Below, piece by piece: positions 33,573-41,571 of a stretch of 64,000 bases of DNA. The notes below the pieces were generated by a model, which worked only from the letters and a program-made list of their open reading frames with translations, did not search any database and was not told the origin of the DNA. Made by a program: the position numbers and the translations under genes. Positions within the stretch are counted from its first letter, which is position 1; each line of letters starts with the position of its first letter. Origin of the DNA: Chitinivibrionales bacterium (GTDB lineage: Bacteria; Fibrobacterota; Chitinivibrionia; Chitinivibrionales; WJKA01); assembly GCA_014728295.1 (NCBI GenBank), contig WJLW01000005.1, positions 1 to 64,000 of the forward strand. The letters run 5' to 3'.

Positions 33573-34625
33573 ATGCCGATGAACAATCACGATGAGCATT
33601 TTGACCATCGTCCTGTCGATGTTTGCATCTTCATGAGCTACTTGCTCGTCGTGCTTGGCGCATTCACCCTATATGCAGAAAAAATCATGGTATACGATGA
33701 GGAAAAGGGCATCATCTTCGTAGAAAAAGATGAAGTACAAGCGTATAAGAGCAAATCTTCCAGAGAAAAATCGGGTGCACCACCCGCAATACCCAAGCCG
33801 CCTGAGCCCGCAAACCGCAAACCCTCACGCAGGGCGCCTCCCGCAGCTCCCTCAAAATCCAGTCGCAAGGAAGATATACACGTTAACCGGAGCAAGGATC
33901 CTCCGCAGCTCTATTTCACATCCGGTCTGGAATACTTTAAAAACCAGGATTTTGAGAATGCGCTGAAAAATTTTATGTATGCAGACTCGGTACGTCCCCA
34001 ACCGGCTTATTCATTATGGGTCGGCAAGACGCTGCGCCGCATGGGTAAATATGAGCAAATGATGGTTACCATGAACAAAATTCATAACTCATATCCCGAA
34101 AGCGATGTCGCCGACGATGCATTATTTGAAATTGCATTCTACCATCAGACAACCGGCAATTATCAGAAAGCTCTGGATCTGTACAAAAAGCTGGCCGAGC
34201 AATTTCCCTTCGGACGCAGTTTTTCAAACAATGAGGAGTTTCGCGAGATTGCCAAGGAACAGCGCAAAAGTATGCGCGCCGAAATGATCACCGCACTCAA
34301 TATCCTCGGCTATAGCGGCGATGATCTTGCAGCGCAATACAAGGCTTTCCAGCGGGATAACAATCTTCCCATTACCGGCGCCGGCAATCAGGAGACCATA
34401 CGCGCAATTAAAGCCGCCCATAGCGACTTTCTCCAGAGAGAGGCCGACAGAGCCGCCCGCCAGCAGCAAATGAAAAAACATTCATTGTGGGGCATGATCA
34501 TCTCTGGTGTACTGGTAATAAATTTACTTATGATACTGTTTCAACGTACGGTAATCGCCGGTAAAAACAAACAACTGGCGTCGTTATCACAATTATTGCA
34601 CGATCTTGACAGTCAGGCATTATGA
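33573..34625 (+). CDS. TPR protein with peptidoglycan-binding-like domain, membrane-anchored at both ends
   Basis: 350 residues, starting 3 bases after the moxR stop. A hydrophobic helix near residues 18-35 (ICIFMSYLLVVLGAFTLYA region) puts the following part outside. A Pro/Lys-rich linker (about 65-105) leads to TPR-like helices (about 110-215: YFTSGLEYFKNQDFENALKN, FYHQTTGNYQKALDLYKKLA). Then comes a segment like a peptidoglycan-binding domain (ILGYSGDDLAAQYKAFQRDN). A second membrane helix (MIISGVLVINLLMILF) lies near residue 315. The composite is new to me. Being wedged between MoxR and DUF58 with a 4-base overlap to DUF58, it is probably a membrane partner of that module. Confidence 0.8.
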   Translation: MPMNNHDEHFDHRPVDVCIFMSYLLVVLGAFTLYAEKIMVYDEEKGIIFVEKDEVQAYKSKSSREKSGAPPAIPKPPEPANRKPSRRAPPAAPSKSSRKEDIHVNRSKDPPQLYFTSGLEYFKNQDFENALKNFMYADSVRPQPAYSLWVGKTLRRMGKYEQMMVTMNKIHNSYPESDVADDALFEIAFYHQTTGNYQKALDLYKKLAEQFPFGRSFSNNEEFREIAKEQRKSMRAEMITALNILGYSGDDLAAQYKAFQRDNNLPITGAGNQETIRAIKAAHSDFLQREADRAARQQQMKKHSLWGMIISGVLVINLLMILFQRTVIAGKNKQLASLSQLLHDLDSQAL

Positions 34626-35500
34626 TTCCCAAAGAAATTATCCGCAAAGTACGCCAAATCGAAATAAAAACGCAGAATGTCGTTAACTCGATTCTCTCGG
34701 GTGAGTATCACAGTGCGTTCAAGGGGCAGGGCATGGAATTTTCCGAGGTGCGTTCCTATGTCGAAGGGGATGATGTACGCACAATTGACTGGAATGTCAC
34801 GGCCCGCACCGGCGAACCGCATGTCAAGAAATTCATTGAGGAACGTGAACTGACCGTCATGTTTCTGGTAGACGCGTCCGCTTCTGGGGATTTTGGCTCG
34901 GATGAAAAATTCAAATCGGAGATTGCCGTCGAATTGTGCGCTCTACTTGCATTCTCGGCAATAAAGAATAACGACCGCGTCGGGCTGGTGATCTTTACAT
35001 CCGAAATAGAAAAGTTTGTCCCCCCCAAAAAAGGCAAAAACCATGTGCTGCGCGTAATTCGGGAGTTGCTGTATTTCAAGCCGCACAAACGCGGTACCCA
35101 AATCGGGGAAGCTCTCAAATTTCTCAATCGGGTCCAGAAAAAATCCGCCGTCGTATTTGTCGTTTCCGATTTCCTCGATCGGAATTATGAATCACCGTTT
35201 CGAATAGCTTCAAAAAAGCACGACCTCATTGCCGTGACGCTGAGTGATCCACGCGAGAAGCACTTCTCCGAAAGCGGCCTGATCGAAGTCGAAGATCCCG
35301 AAACCGGAGAAGTAATCCTGATTGACTCCGGAAGCCGGCAGTTTAGAGCACGATATGCCGAATCGTTCGGCAAACGAGAACGTGAAGTGCATGCCTTCTT
35401 ACGCTCTGTCGGTATCGATGAGATCCCGGTGTCCACACATGAAGATTATGTCGAACCTTTGGTCAAATTCTTCAAGAAGCGTGAAAAAATAATGGCATGA
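34622..35500 (+). CDS. DUF58/VWA-like protein
   Basis: 292 residues, ATGA overlap with the preceding gene. DUF58 signature: YHSAFKGQGMEFSEVRSYVE, DDVRTIDWNVTARTGEPHVK, then the VWA-type MIDAS start MFLVDASASGDFGS and later VVFVVSDFLD. DUF58 proteins are usual clients or partners of MoxR ATPases, often in envelope stress or BatABCDE-type clusters. No transmembrane helix is present, so this is the short soluble form. Here BatA/BatB-type VWA membrane proteins are missing; the gene is instead followed by an M20 hydrolase overlapping by four bases. Confidence 0.93.
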   Translation: MIPKEIIRKVRQIEIKTQNVVNSILSGEYHSAFKGQGMEFSEVRSYVEGDDVRTIDWNVTARTGEPHVKKFIEERELTVMFLVDASASGDFGSDEKFKSEIAVELCALLAFSAIKNNDRVGLVIFTSEIEKFVPPKKGKNHVLRVIRELLYFKPHKRGTQIGEALKFLNRVQKKSAVVFVVSDFLDRNYESPFRIASKKHDLIAVTLSDPREKHFSESGLIEVEDPETGEVILIDSGSRQFRARYAESFGKREREVHAFLRSVGIDEIPVSTHEDYVEPLVKFFKKREKIMA

Positions 35501-36729
35501 CCATTCCTTCATCCAGCCAAACGTGCATGAAAAAAATACTACAGCGACACATCGAAGAAATATATCCGTCAATCGTTGATATTCGCCGTCATATCCATTC
35601 TCGTCCCGAACTCTCCGGCGAGGAATTCGAAACGGCCGCACTGGTGCATGGCAAGCTCGCATCACTGGGATATTCGCCGAAATTTCACCTGCATAAGACC
35701 GGGGTCAGCGCTTCCCTGCGCCACGGAAAAGGCAAAACACTGGCATTGCGGGCGGATATGGACGCGCTTCCGCTTGATGAAAAAAACGACATCTCATTCA
35801 AATCTCAAAAAGCGGGCGTAATGCACGCCTGCGGTCATGACATGCACACTGCGGCCCTGCTGGGAGCGGCACAGGTCCTGTTTCGTATGCGGGAACACGT
35901 GCACGGGGAAGTTCGATTCCTGTTTCAGCCTTCCGAAGAAGTCGAGCCCGGAGGTGCGTTGGGTATGATCAAGGAAAAGGCCTTTCCGTCTCGTGTTGAT
36001 GCCGTTTTCGGTTTGCACGTCAACAGCGAGCATGTGACCGGTCAGGTTGGTCTTAAACCCGGAGATGATTGTACCGGTGTGCTGACCTTTGATGTCATTG
36101 TCAAAGGTAAAGGCGGGCACGGCGCCATGCCGGAAACAACCATTGATCCGATTGTTTGCGCTTCCTCTATGATCATGGAGCTACAAACATTGATCAGCCG
36201 GGAGTGTCCACCCTTTGAGCCGGCCGTGCTGACAATCGGGTCTTTTCATGCCGGTACCAAGCGCAATATCATTCCGGATGAAGCCCGGTTTTACGGGACG
36301 GTGCGCACCTTTTCTGGAGCGCTGCAAAAACAGTTGCGCAAACGTATCGTGGATGTGCTGGAAGCTGCCGCCAGGTCGTTCAGGGCAATTGTCGAGGTAT
36401 CATTTATCGATTCCTATCCGGCCGGATACAACGATCCACAACAAACCGAATTCGCCCGCCGGGCTCTGCAGCAATATCTGGGTGACGCAAATGTCAAACA
36501 GCGCCCGTTCCCGACCATGTTTGCTGAGGATTTTGCCTATTATCTGAAAAAGGCGCCGGGCTGCTATCTGCATCTGGGGGTCCGACCGCCCAAAGTCAAA
36601 AATATGCCCGGAATTCACAGTGCCTCATTTTTGCCGCAGGAAGAAGCCCTGAAAACGGCGATGATGACCCATTGTGCATTGGCGCTGGAATTTTTAAAGC
36701 AAGAGGAGCTTAGCTGTCCCGAGTATTGA
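35497..36729 (+). CDS. M20-family amidohydrolase
   Basis: A 410-residue metallohydrolase of the M20D/IAA-amino acid hydrolase type. The ATGA overlap with the DUF58 stop fixes 35497 as a possible start; Met11 (35527) is the alternative. Metal ligands sit in MHACGHDMHTAALLGA, FQPSEEVEPGG and near the C-terminus in FAEDFAYYLKKAPGCYLHLG, with the dimerisation domain between. These enzymes hydrolyse N-acyl or peptide-like amide bonds; the exact substrate cannot be read from sequence. Its tight coupling to the MoxR-DUF58 module is noteworthy. Its last 20 bases overlap the convergent STAS gene. Confidence 0.92.
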   Translation: MTIPSSSQTCMKKILQRHIEEIYPSIVDIRRHIHSRPELSGEEFETAALVHGKLASLGYSPKFHLHKTGVSASLRHGKGKTLALRADMDALPLDEKNDISFKSQKAGVMHACGHDMHTAALLGAAQVLFRMREHVHGEVRFLFQPSEEVEPGGALGMIKEKAFPSRVDAVFGLHVNSEHVTGQVGLKPGDDCTGVLTFDVIVKGKGGHGAMPETTIDPIVCASSMIMELQTLISRECPPFEPAVLTIGSFHAGTKRNIIPDEARFYGTVRTFSGALQKQLRKRIVDVLEAAARSFRAIVEVSFIDSYPAGYNDPQQTEFARRALQQYLGDANVKQRPFPTMFAEDFAYYLKKAPGCYLHLGVRPPKVKNMPGIHSASFLPQEEALKTAMMTHCALALEFLKQEELSCPEY

Positions 36730-37102
36730 GGTGGGAAATTGCTTCGTCTACGGACGGATAAATCGCTGCGCCGACAACGCGCGTCAGGCCGATAATCTCG
36801 AAAAGATGCCTGACTTCATCATCGGTTGCATCTGAAAAGACAATTGCCATTCGTCCCAGGTTATCCTCATTGCAAAGCTTCCAGCAGCGGGCCGTTGCGC
36901 CCAGGCCGTCGGATGAAATATAGGCGCAATCCGATAGGTCAAGTATCAGGCGAAAATTGTGTTGCCGCGCTTCTGCAAGATATGCTTTGAATGCTTCGGC
37001 CTGTCGTTTTTGAAATACCTTATCGGGAAATGATAGCACCGCAATGCCGTTTTTGACGGCAATAGTGATGGCGGAGCCTGCCGAATCTAAACTACCTGAC
37101 AT
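36710..37102 (-). CDS. STAS-domain protein next to PTS IIA
   Basis: 130 residues with a single STAS domain: ITIAVKNGIAVLSFPD, FRLILDLSDCAYISSDGLGA and MAIVFSDATDDEVRHLFEII. Serine in ISSDGLGA is at the phosphorylation position. It begins inside the end of the PTS IIA gene (11-base overlap), so translation is coupled. Together with the STAS protein at 31739 it makes two anti-anti-sigma-like proteins within 5 kb, again without a visible anti-sigma kinase. Confidence 0.87.
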   Translation of the reverse strand: MSGSLDSAGSAITIAVKNGIAVLSFPDKVFQKRQAEAFKAYLAEARQHNFRLILDLSDCAYISSDGLGATARCWKLCNEDNLGRMAIVFSDATDDEVRHLFEIIGLTRVVGAAIYPSVDEAISHLNTRDS

Positions 37103-37559
37103 ATTTGTCTTCCCCGTTGGTGATCGTCTTCAGAAATGCATCCTCATCAGGTGCGTTCAGCAATTGCGACCGCATTTCAACGTGAGCAAGCATTGCCGAA
37201 AGGGCCGAAAGCGTTTCGGCATGATCGGTTGCGGTATTGGTCGGTGACAACAGCAGAAACAGCAAGTGCACCGGCTCATCATCCATCGCCTCAAAATCTA
37301 TTCCCTGGCTGACCGTCGCGGCAACCATGTACAGTTTGTCAAGTCCGTCGATGCGGGCGTGCGGTATAGCAATGCCGAAGCCGATCCCGGTCGACATTTC
37401 CGCTTCACGCTCCAGCACCTTGCTTTTAATCTGCTCTGCCGGTTTGATATCATAGAGCGAGGAGCAATACTGCGCCATCTGGTTCAAGGCATCTTCTTTT
37501 GTTGAGGCATTCAGATTGAGCAAAATGGCATTTTTTGCCAGAATCTCAGAAATTTTCAC
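37092..37559 (-). CDS. PTS EIIA type-2 (PtsN/nitrogen-PTS-like) protein
   Basis: 155 residues, the size of PtsN (EIIA-Ntr). The start is GTG with AAGG about 9 bases before it. The phosphorylatable histidine is in GIGFGIAIPHARIDGLDKL, the hallmark of the type-2 EIIA fold. The C-terminal region SPTNTATDHAETLSALSAML fits PtsN as well. With no permease gene nearby, a regulatory role (nitrogen or potassium balance through protein contact) is more likely than sugar transport. The next gene is a STAS protein overlapping by 11 bases, an unusual partner. Confidence 0.92.
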   Translation of the reverse strand: MKISEILAKNAILLNLNASTKEDALNQMAQYCSSLYDIKPAEQIKSKVLEREAEMSTGIGFGIAIPHARIDGLDKLYMVAATVSQGIDFEAMDDEPVHLLFLLLSPTNTATDHAETLSALSAMLAHVEMRSQLLNAPDEDAFLKTITNGEDKYVR

Positions 37560-37592
37560 GAAACGAACCTTGATTAAGAACCGGATGCAGTG

Positions 37593-37820
37593 CTATTCTT
37601 TTTTTCCAGCAGGGTAGGGCCGCTTGCGGATGAAACCAAGTACATATCCAACAATAAGCACCATAATACCAATAATGGCGACCCACAGAGCTGTATTTCG
37701 AATGATCCCGGCTTGCCTGAAGTAAAAGGCAAATACCAGCAACCCGGCGTAGGTCAGAAGCCTTCCGATAATTTTGAGCCAGACAGCACGTCTGGTCAAC
37801 CAGTACAAGCCGTTAGTCAT
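37593..37820 (-). CDS. Small two-helix membrane protein
   Basis: 75 residues with two hydrophobic stretches (LLTYAGLLVFAFYFRQ and ALWVAIIGIMVLIVGYVLGF) and a basic Lys/Arg tail. It lies 33 bases before the PTS IIA gene on the same strand, so may be its co-transcribed leader gene. No family recognised. Confidence 0.6.
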   Translation of the reverse strand: MTNGLYWLTRRAVWLKIIGRLLTYAGLLVFAFYFRQAGIIRNTALWVAIIGIMVLIVGYVLGFIRKRPYPAGKKE

Positions 37821-37894
37821 TATTATACCATTCTCCCCGGGAGAGGAAAGATCGTTTTGTCAGCCATGCTAAAAAATGGTTTTTTCCCGTTCAC

Positions 37895-38734
37895 TTAATC
37901 AATTGCACCGGCTTTATCGGCCAGTCTGCAATAGTTTCTGCTCTCTGCAAGCCTGCCGCGTTTGCGATATCCGTTGGCGACGATCGCTGCCTTGCGCTGA
38001 AGCTGTTTGATGACTGCTGCCTGCTGCACCGGTGTTAATTGACGCGCGCGCAGCAAATCGAGCATGCTGCGGATCCTGAATCTGTCCAGTAGGGGAATGG
38101 TTGCACTGAGCTGATCGCAGTGACCGCCATACCGGGTCAGCAGGTATTCGTCAACCAGACCGATTTGCTGCGTTCGGCAAATGCGCAGCCAGAGATCGTA
38201 ATCCTCACAGGCCGGAAGCGATTCGTTGAAGCCCCCCACGTGCGTAAACAGGCTGCGCTCCAGAAGCACCGATGAAGGAGTGATCATGCATCGCTGCAGG
38301 CTTTGTTTAAAGAGATTACCCGCTGTCTTTATGTGCGTGGCCGGCGGATTGACCCGTTTTCCCCGGCGAATCCAGATTTCACGCGTTTGACAGATGCGAA
38401 AAGACGGGTGTGCAATCATCCACGCCACCTGCCTGGCGAGCTTTTTGGGATGCCATTCATCGTCGGAGTCCAGAAACGAAAGCCATGCTCCCGAACTGGC
38501 AGCGGCTCCTGCATTACGCGCGGCCGACACACCGCAATGATGCTGCCGGCTCAACCAGGTCAGCGGTACGTCACTGCTTACCGGCAATTCACCATGCTTG
38601 ATACCGTCGGTCGAAGCATCGTCGACAACGATCAATTCGAAATTGCGATACGCCTGCGCGCAGACTGACGCAACGGCACGCTTCAGCAATTCTTTGCGAT
38701 TGTAAACGGGAATAATTACTGATACCTGCGGCAT
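37895..38734 (-). CDS. Family 2 glycosyltransferase
   Basis: 279 residues counted from MPQVSVIIPVYNRKELLKRA, the standard GT2 N-terminus; the upstream 80 residues of the open frame cover repeat-containing intergenic DNA and are not credible. Nucleotide-sugar motifs: IVVDDASTDG and the metal-binding SFLDSDDEWHPKKL. GT2 enzymes transfer a sugar from a nucleotide donor to a lipid or glycan acceptor on the cytosolic face. No membrane helices. The chain stops soon after the core domain with a basic helix, a normal small GT2 size. Substrate unknown; no glycan cluster surrounds it. Confidence 0.9.
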   Translation of the reverse strand: MPQVSVIIPVYNRKELLKRAVASVCAQAYRNFELIVVDDASTDGIKHGELPVSSDVPLTWLSRQHHCGVSAARNAGAAASSGAWLSFLDSDDEWHPKKLARQVAWMIAHPSFRICQTREIWIRRGKRVNPPATHIKTAGNLFKQSLQRCMITPSSVLLERSLFTHVGGFNESLPACEDYDLWLRICRTQQIGLVDEYLLTRYGGHCDQLSATIPLLDRFRIRSMLDLLRARQLTPVQQAAVIKQLQRKAAIVANGYRKRGRLAESRNYCRLADKAGAID

Positions 38735-38792
38735 TTTTTTCGAGTTGGAGAGTCGTGGCTGCTTTGTCAAAAATAGTAGTTGCGCGGGCTGG

Positions 38793-38905
38793 AGGCGACG
38801 AGGCGACGATCCCGCCAAGCGGGAACGCGACAAGGCGATGAGGTTGCGGTGAGATACGGCTTCTGAGTTTTCTTGAAGCGTGGCGGAAGTCCCGACGGTG
38901 TCGGG
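38793..38905. repeat. Short palindromic repeats and a tandem octamer upstream of the glycosyltransferase gene
   Basis: The octamer GAGGCGAC is repeated in tandem (about 38793-38808). Two hairpins follow: TCCCGC-CAA-GCGGGA (38810-38824) and CCCGAC-GGT-GTCGGG (38891-38905), each with a three-base loop. They lie in the 240-base gap between divergent genes. They resemble small intergenic palindromic elements; copies elsewhere in the genome cannot be checked here. Confidence 0.5.
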
Positions 38906-38978
38906 GTGAGCTCTTACAATCGGCATATATGTATTTTCCTGAACATTGACACTTTCACATCCAAGGACGAACACTTGT

Positions 38979-40382
38979 ATGAAAATATCCTTTCTCGGCG
39001 CGGCTCAAACGGTAACCGGTTCGCAACATCTCCTGGAAGTTAACAACTCTAAGATCCTGATTGAATGCGGCCTGTATCAAGGAAGGCATGGTGAGGCGTA
39101 TGAACGCAACAGCACTTTTCCCTTTGAGGCTTCCGCAATTGACGTGGTCATTGTTACCCATGCGCATATGGACCATTGCGGCAACCTGCCAAATCTGGTG
39201 CGACAAGGATTTGCCGGATCAATATATGCTACCTCGCCCACGGTGGATCTCTGCAAAATTATGCTGAAAGATTCCGCCTTTCTGCAGGAAAAAGATACCG
39301 AGTGGATAAACCGCATCCGGCACAAACAAAAACTGCCCCCGCTGGAGCCGCTGTATACGCTTGCCGATGTTGAAACAACGCTGGAGCAACTGGTTGACGT
39401 CGATTACGATCATACGTTTACCCTTGCAGCCGGCGTGAACGCGCGATTTCTGGAAGGTGGTCACATCCTCGGCTCCGGCAGCATTATTATGGAGATAGAC
39501 GATGGTAGCCGTAGCTGCAGGCTGGGCTATGCCGGCGACATCGGACGCAACAACATGCCCGTGATTCACGATCCCAACCTGCCCCGGCAACTTGACATGC
39601 TCATTATGGAGTGCACTTACGGAAATCGCCATCACGGGCCGGTCGAAGATCGTGAAGAGCAATTGGCGCATCTGGTGAATGAGGCGGCAAATAGCGGGGG
39701 CAAACTGGTGATCCCCGCCTTTGCCGTTGGGAGGACCCAGGAGCTGATTTACATCTTTCATAAGCTGTACAACGAAAACCGCATCCCCGATATCCCGATC
39801 TATGTCGACAGTCCACTGGCAAACGCTGCAACCAATGTGTTCAGAAAACATCGCGAGTGCTTTGATCGCGAGACTAACCGGATATTTATCGATAATGGTG
39901 AGGAGCCCTTCGAATTCAGCAGGTTGACTTATACTACCGATGTCGCACAATCAAAAGCCTTGCTCGAGCAGCGCTTCCCGCACGTTATTATTTCAGCCTC
40001 CGGTATGGCTGAAGGTGGAAGGATTATGCATCATTTGCGCAATAACCTCGACAACCACAAAGCAATCATTGCATTTGTCGGCTATGCTGCAAAAGAAACT
40101 CTTGCACGGCAGATTGTCGACGGTGCGAAAAAGGTGAAAATCTTTGGAGAAGAGCACCGTGTCAAAGCCCGCATCGAGCGTCTGGATACCTTCAGTGCGC
40201 ATGCCGACCGGCGAGATCTGCTGAATTATGTGAAATTCTGCCCCCCAGGGAAATTGAAGCATATTTTCCTGGTTCATGGCGAGGAAGACCAGGCCATTCC
40301 GCTCAAAGATGCATTGCGCAGTAAAGGATATCCCTTTGTTGTCTATCCACGCCGGGGTGAAAGCTACGATATCGATCTGTAA
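38979..40382 (+). CDS. MBL-fold/beta-CASP RNase-like protein
   Basis: 467 residues from the ATG with AAGGA upstream. The metallo-beta-lactamase core has VIVTHAHMDHCGNLPNLV (HxHxDH), then HILGSGSII and GYAGDIGRNNMPVIHD; the beta-CASP part has LVIPAFAVGRTQELIYIF, then IISASGMAEGGRIMHHLR and IFLVHGEEDQAIPLKDAL. All zinc ligands are present. This is the CPSF73/RNA-metabolising family, expected to be a two-zinc endo- or exoribonuclease acting in RNA processing. The N-terminus KISFLGAAQTVTGSQHLLEV (GAAxxVTGS) is typical of the stand-alone bacterial form. Its gene is alone on its strand. Confidence 0.94.
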   Translation: MKISFLGAAQTVTGSQHLLEVNNSKILIECGLYQGRHGEAYERNSTFPFEASAIDVVIVTHAHMDHCGNLPNLVRQGFAGSIYATSPTVDLCKIMLKDSAFLQEKDTEWINRIRHKQKLPPLEPLYTLADVETTLEQLVDVDYDHTFTLAAGVNARFLEGGHILGSGSIIMEIDDGSRSCRLGYAGDIGRNNMPVIHDPNLPRQLDMLIMECTYGNRHHGPVEDREEQLAHLVNEAANSGGKLVIPAFAVGRTQELIYIFHKLYNENRIPDIPIYVDSPLANAATNVFRKHRECFDRETNRIFIDNGEEPFEFSRLTYTTDVAQSKALLEQRFPHVIISASGMAEGGRIMHHLRNNLDNHKAIIAFVGYAAKETLARQIVDGAKKVKIFGEEHRVKARIERLDTFSAHADRRDLLNYVKFCPPGKLKHIFLVHGEEDQAIPLKDALRSKGYPFVVYPRRGESYDIDL

Positions 40383-40510
40383 GCGAGGCCGGACTGCAGG
40401 CGATTGCTGTCTCGTCAATCAATCTGTAGGCTGGGCCGCCGGATCCCTGTTGCGATTGCCCGTTCATTCGGCATTGACCGTTTCCTGATATGCAGCAGCT
40501 CAAGCGGAGG

Positions 40511-41272
40511 CTATGCTTCTTGCTCGTTTGATTCTTCCCCCTGCTCTTCGTCGGCGACCGTGTGATCTTTCCAGGCAAAGATCGATCCGCAACTCTGGCA
40601 ATTAACCAGATTTTTACCGATTTTAATTTCGTTGATGATTTGCGGCTCAAGTACTTTGTAGCAGACCGAGCAGGTACCGCTCTCATCGACAATGCTCAGT
40701 GCGAGACCTGATTTGCGTTTGTTGCGGATAAAATCGTATGTTGACAGAAATTGCTTGCGCACCTGCGGCACCAACGTGTTTCGCTCTACCATTACCTCGG
40801 CGATGCGCGAGTCGATGGTGGCGATTTTGTCCTTGAGTTCTTTTATCAGCGGTTCATTTTCTTCGGCAATCTGTGCCAGCTTTTCTTCGGCGGTTTTCTT
40901 CGCTTCGGTCAACTGCTCTTCTTCATGAGCCACTTTTTTGAGGCGCGAATCTGCGTTTGCAATTATTGATTTTGCGCTTTCGATTTCGGTATGAACGGCA
41001 TCGTATTCACGGTTGGTCGTAATGGTATTCAAGCGTTCCTGGCTTTTTGCAAGGCTGGCTGTTGCCTCTTCGGTTTCGGTGCTGATCTTCTTTTTCTCTA
41101 CCGTCAGCTCTTCCAGCCGGGTGGTGATGGAGTCGAGTTCCGCTTGAGCCGAAGTGATTGCCCCCTCAAGATTTTCAACTTGCTGGGGGAATTCAACTTT
41201 AGAAAGTTCCAACTCGCGAATTTTCAGGTCTACTTCCTGAAGCTTTCTCAGTATCATCAGATCTTTTTGCAT
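40511..41272 (-). CDS. Coiled-coil protein with C4 zinc ribbon (CT398-like)
   Basis: 253 residues: a long antiparallel coiled coil (about 1-190) followed by a four-cysteine zinc ribbon (GTCSVCYKVL ... LVNCQSCGSIF) and an acidic tail (DEEQGEESNEQEA). This arrangement matches the CT398/zf-RING_7 family, whose founding chlamydial member is reported to bind sigma-54 and flagellar/secretion ATPase parts. Given the sigma-54 promoters in this window, that link is of interest but unproven. The start ATG follows GGGGG at 41279-41275. Confidence 0.88.
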   Translation of the reverse strand: MQKDLMILRKLQEVDLKIRELELSKVEFPQQVENLEGAITSAQAELDSITTRLEELTVEKKKISTETEEATASLAKSQERLNTITTNREYDAVHTEIESAKSIIANADSRLKKVAHEEEQLTEAKKTAEEKLAQIAEENEPLIKELKDKIATIDSRIAEVMVERNTLVPQVRKQFLSTYDFIRNKRKSGLALSIVDESGTCSVCYKVLEPQIINEIKIGKNLVNCQSCGSIFAWKDHTVADEEQGEESNEQEA

Positions 41273-41326
41273 GTGGCCCCCAACTACTCAGAAGGTATTC
41301 TAAGCACTTTTTTGCGGTTGTCAAGG

Positions 41327-41364
41327 TGTATAAAATAAAAAAGCACTTCTTTGAGGAAGCGCTT
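41327..41364 (-). terminator. Intrinsic terminator downstream of the tRNA gene
   Basis: On the minus strand AAGCGCTTC pairs with GAAGTGCTT (nine pairs, one G-U) over a six-base loop, followed by TTTTATTTTAT. It ends transcripts coming from the tRNA 87 bases upstream. Confidence 0.8.
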
Positions 41365-41450
41365 CGATTTCATGAAAAGCCAAAAAATTTGTGACCATGC
41401 AATAATTCGTAGAAGAATAAGACAGGCCAAAATTTTCCTTTCAAGAGCAA

Positions 41451-41524
41451 TGGGCCCACTAGGACTCGAACCTAGGACAAACGGATTATGAGTCCGCTAC
41501 TCTAACCGACTGAGTTACGGGCCC
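41451..41524 (-). tRNA. tRNA with CAU anticodon (Ile2 more likely than elongator Met)
   Basis: A 74-base cloverleaf on the minus strand. The acceptor stem is GGGCCCG with GGGCCC plus a G-U pair, the D stem is ACTC/GAGT, and the anticodon arm is GCGGA-CTCATAA-TCCGT. The T arm is CTAGG-TTCGAGT-CCTAG, and the discriminator base is A. The CCA end is not encoded (ATT follows). The GGGCCC acceptor and CTCATAATC loop resemble tRNA-Ile2, whose C34 becomes lysidine, more than elongator tRNA-Met, but the two cannot be told apart safely by eye. Initiator features are absent. Confidence 0.93.
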
Positions 41525-41541
41525 GAATTTGAGAAACTTCT

Positions 41542-41571
41542 AATATACACAATATACTAATTTGCATTCAA
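41542..41571 (-). promoter_or_regulatory. Sigma-70 promoter of the tRNA gene
   Basis: TTGAAT (41571-41566), 18 bases, TATATT (41547-41542). Transcription would start about ten bases upstream of the mature tRNA. The -35 overlaps the stop region of the S2P gene. Confidence 0.6.

Noticed and set aside
38735-38974. N-terminal 80-residue extension of the glycosyltransferase
   Set aside because: It would place hairpin repeats in the coding frame and precede the standard GT2 start MPQVSVIIPVYN.
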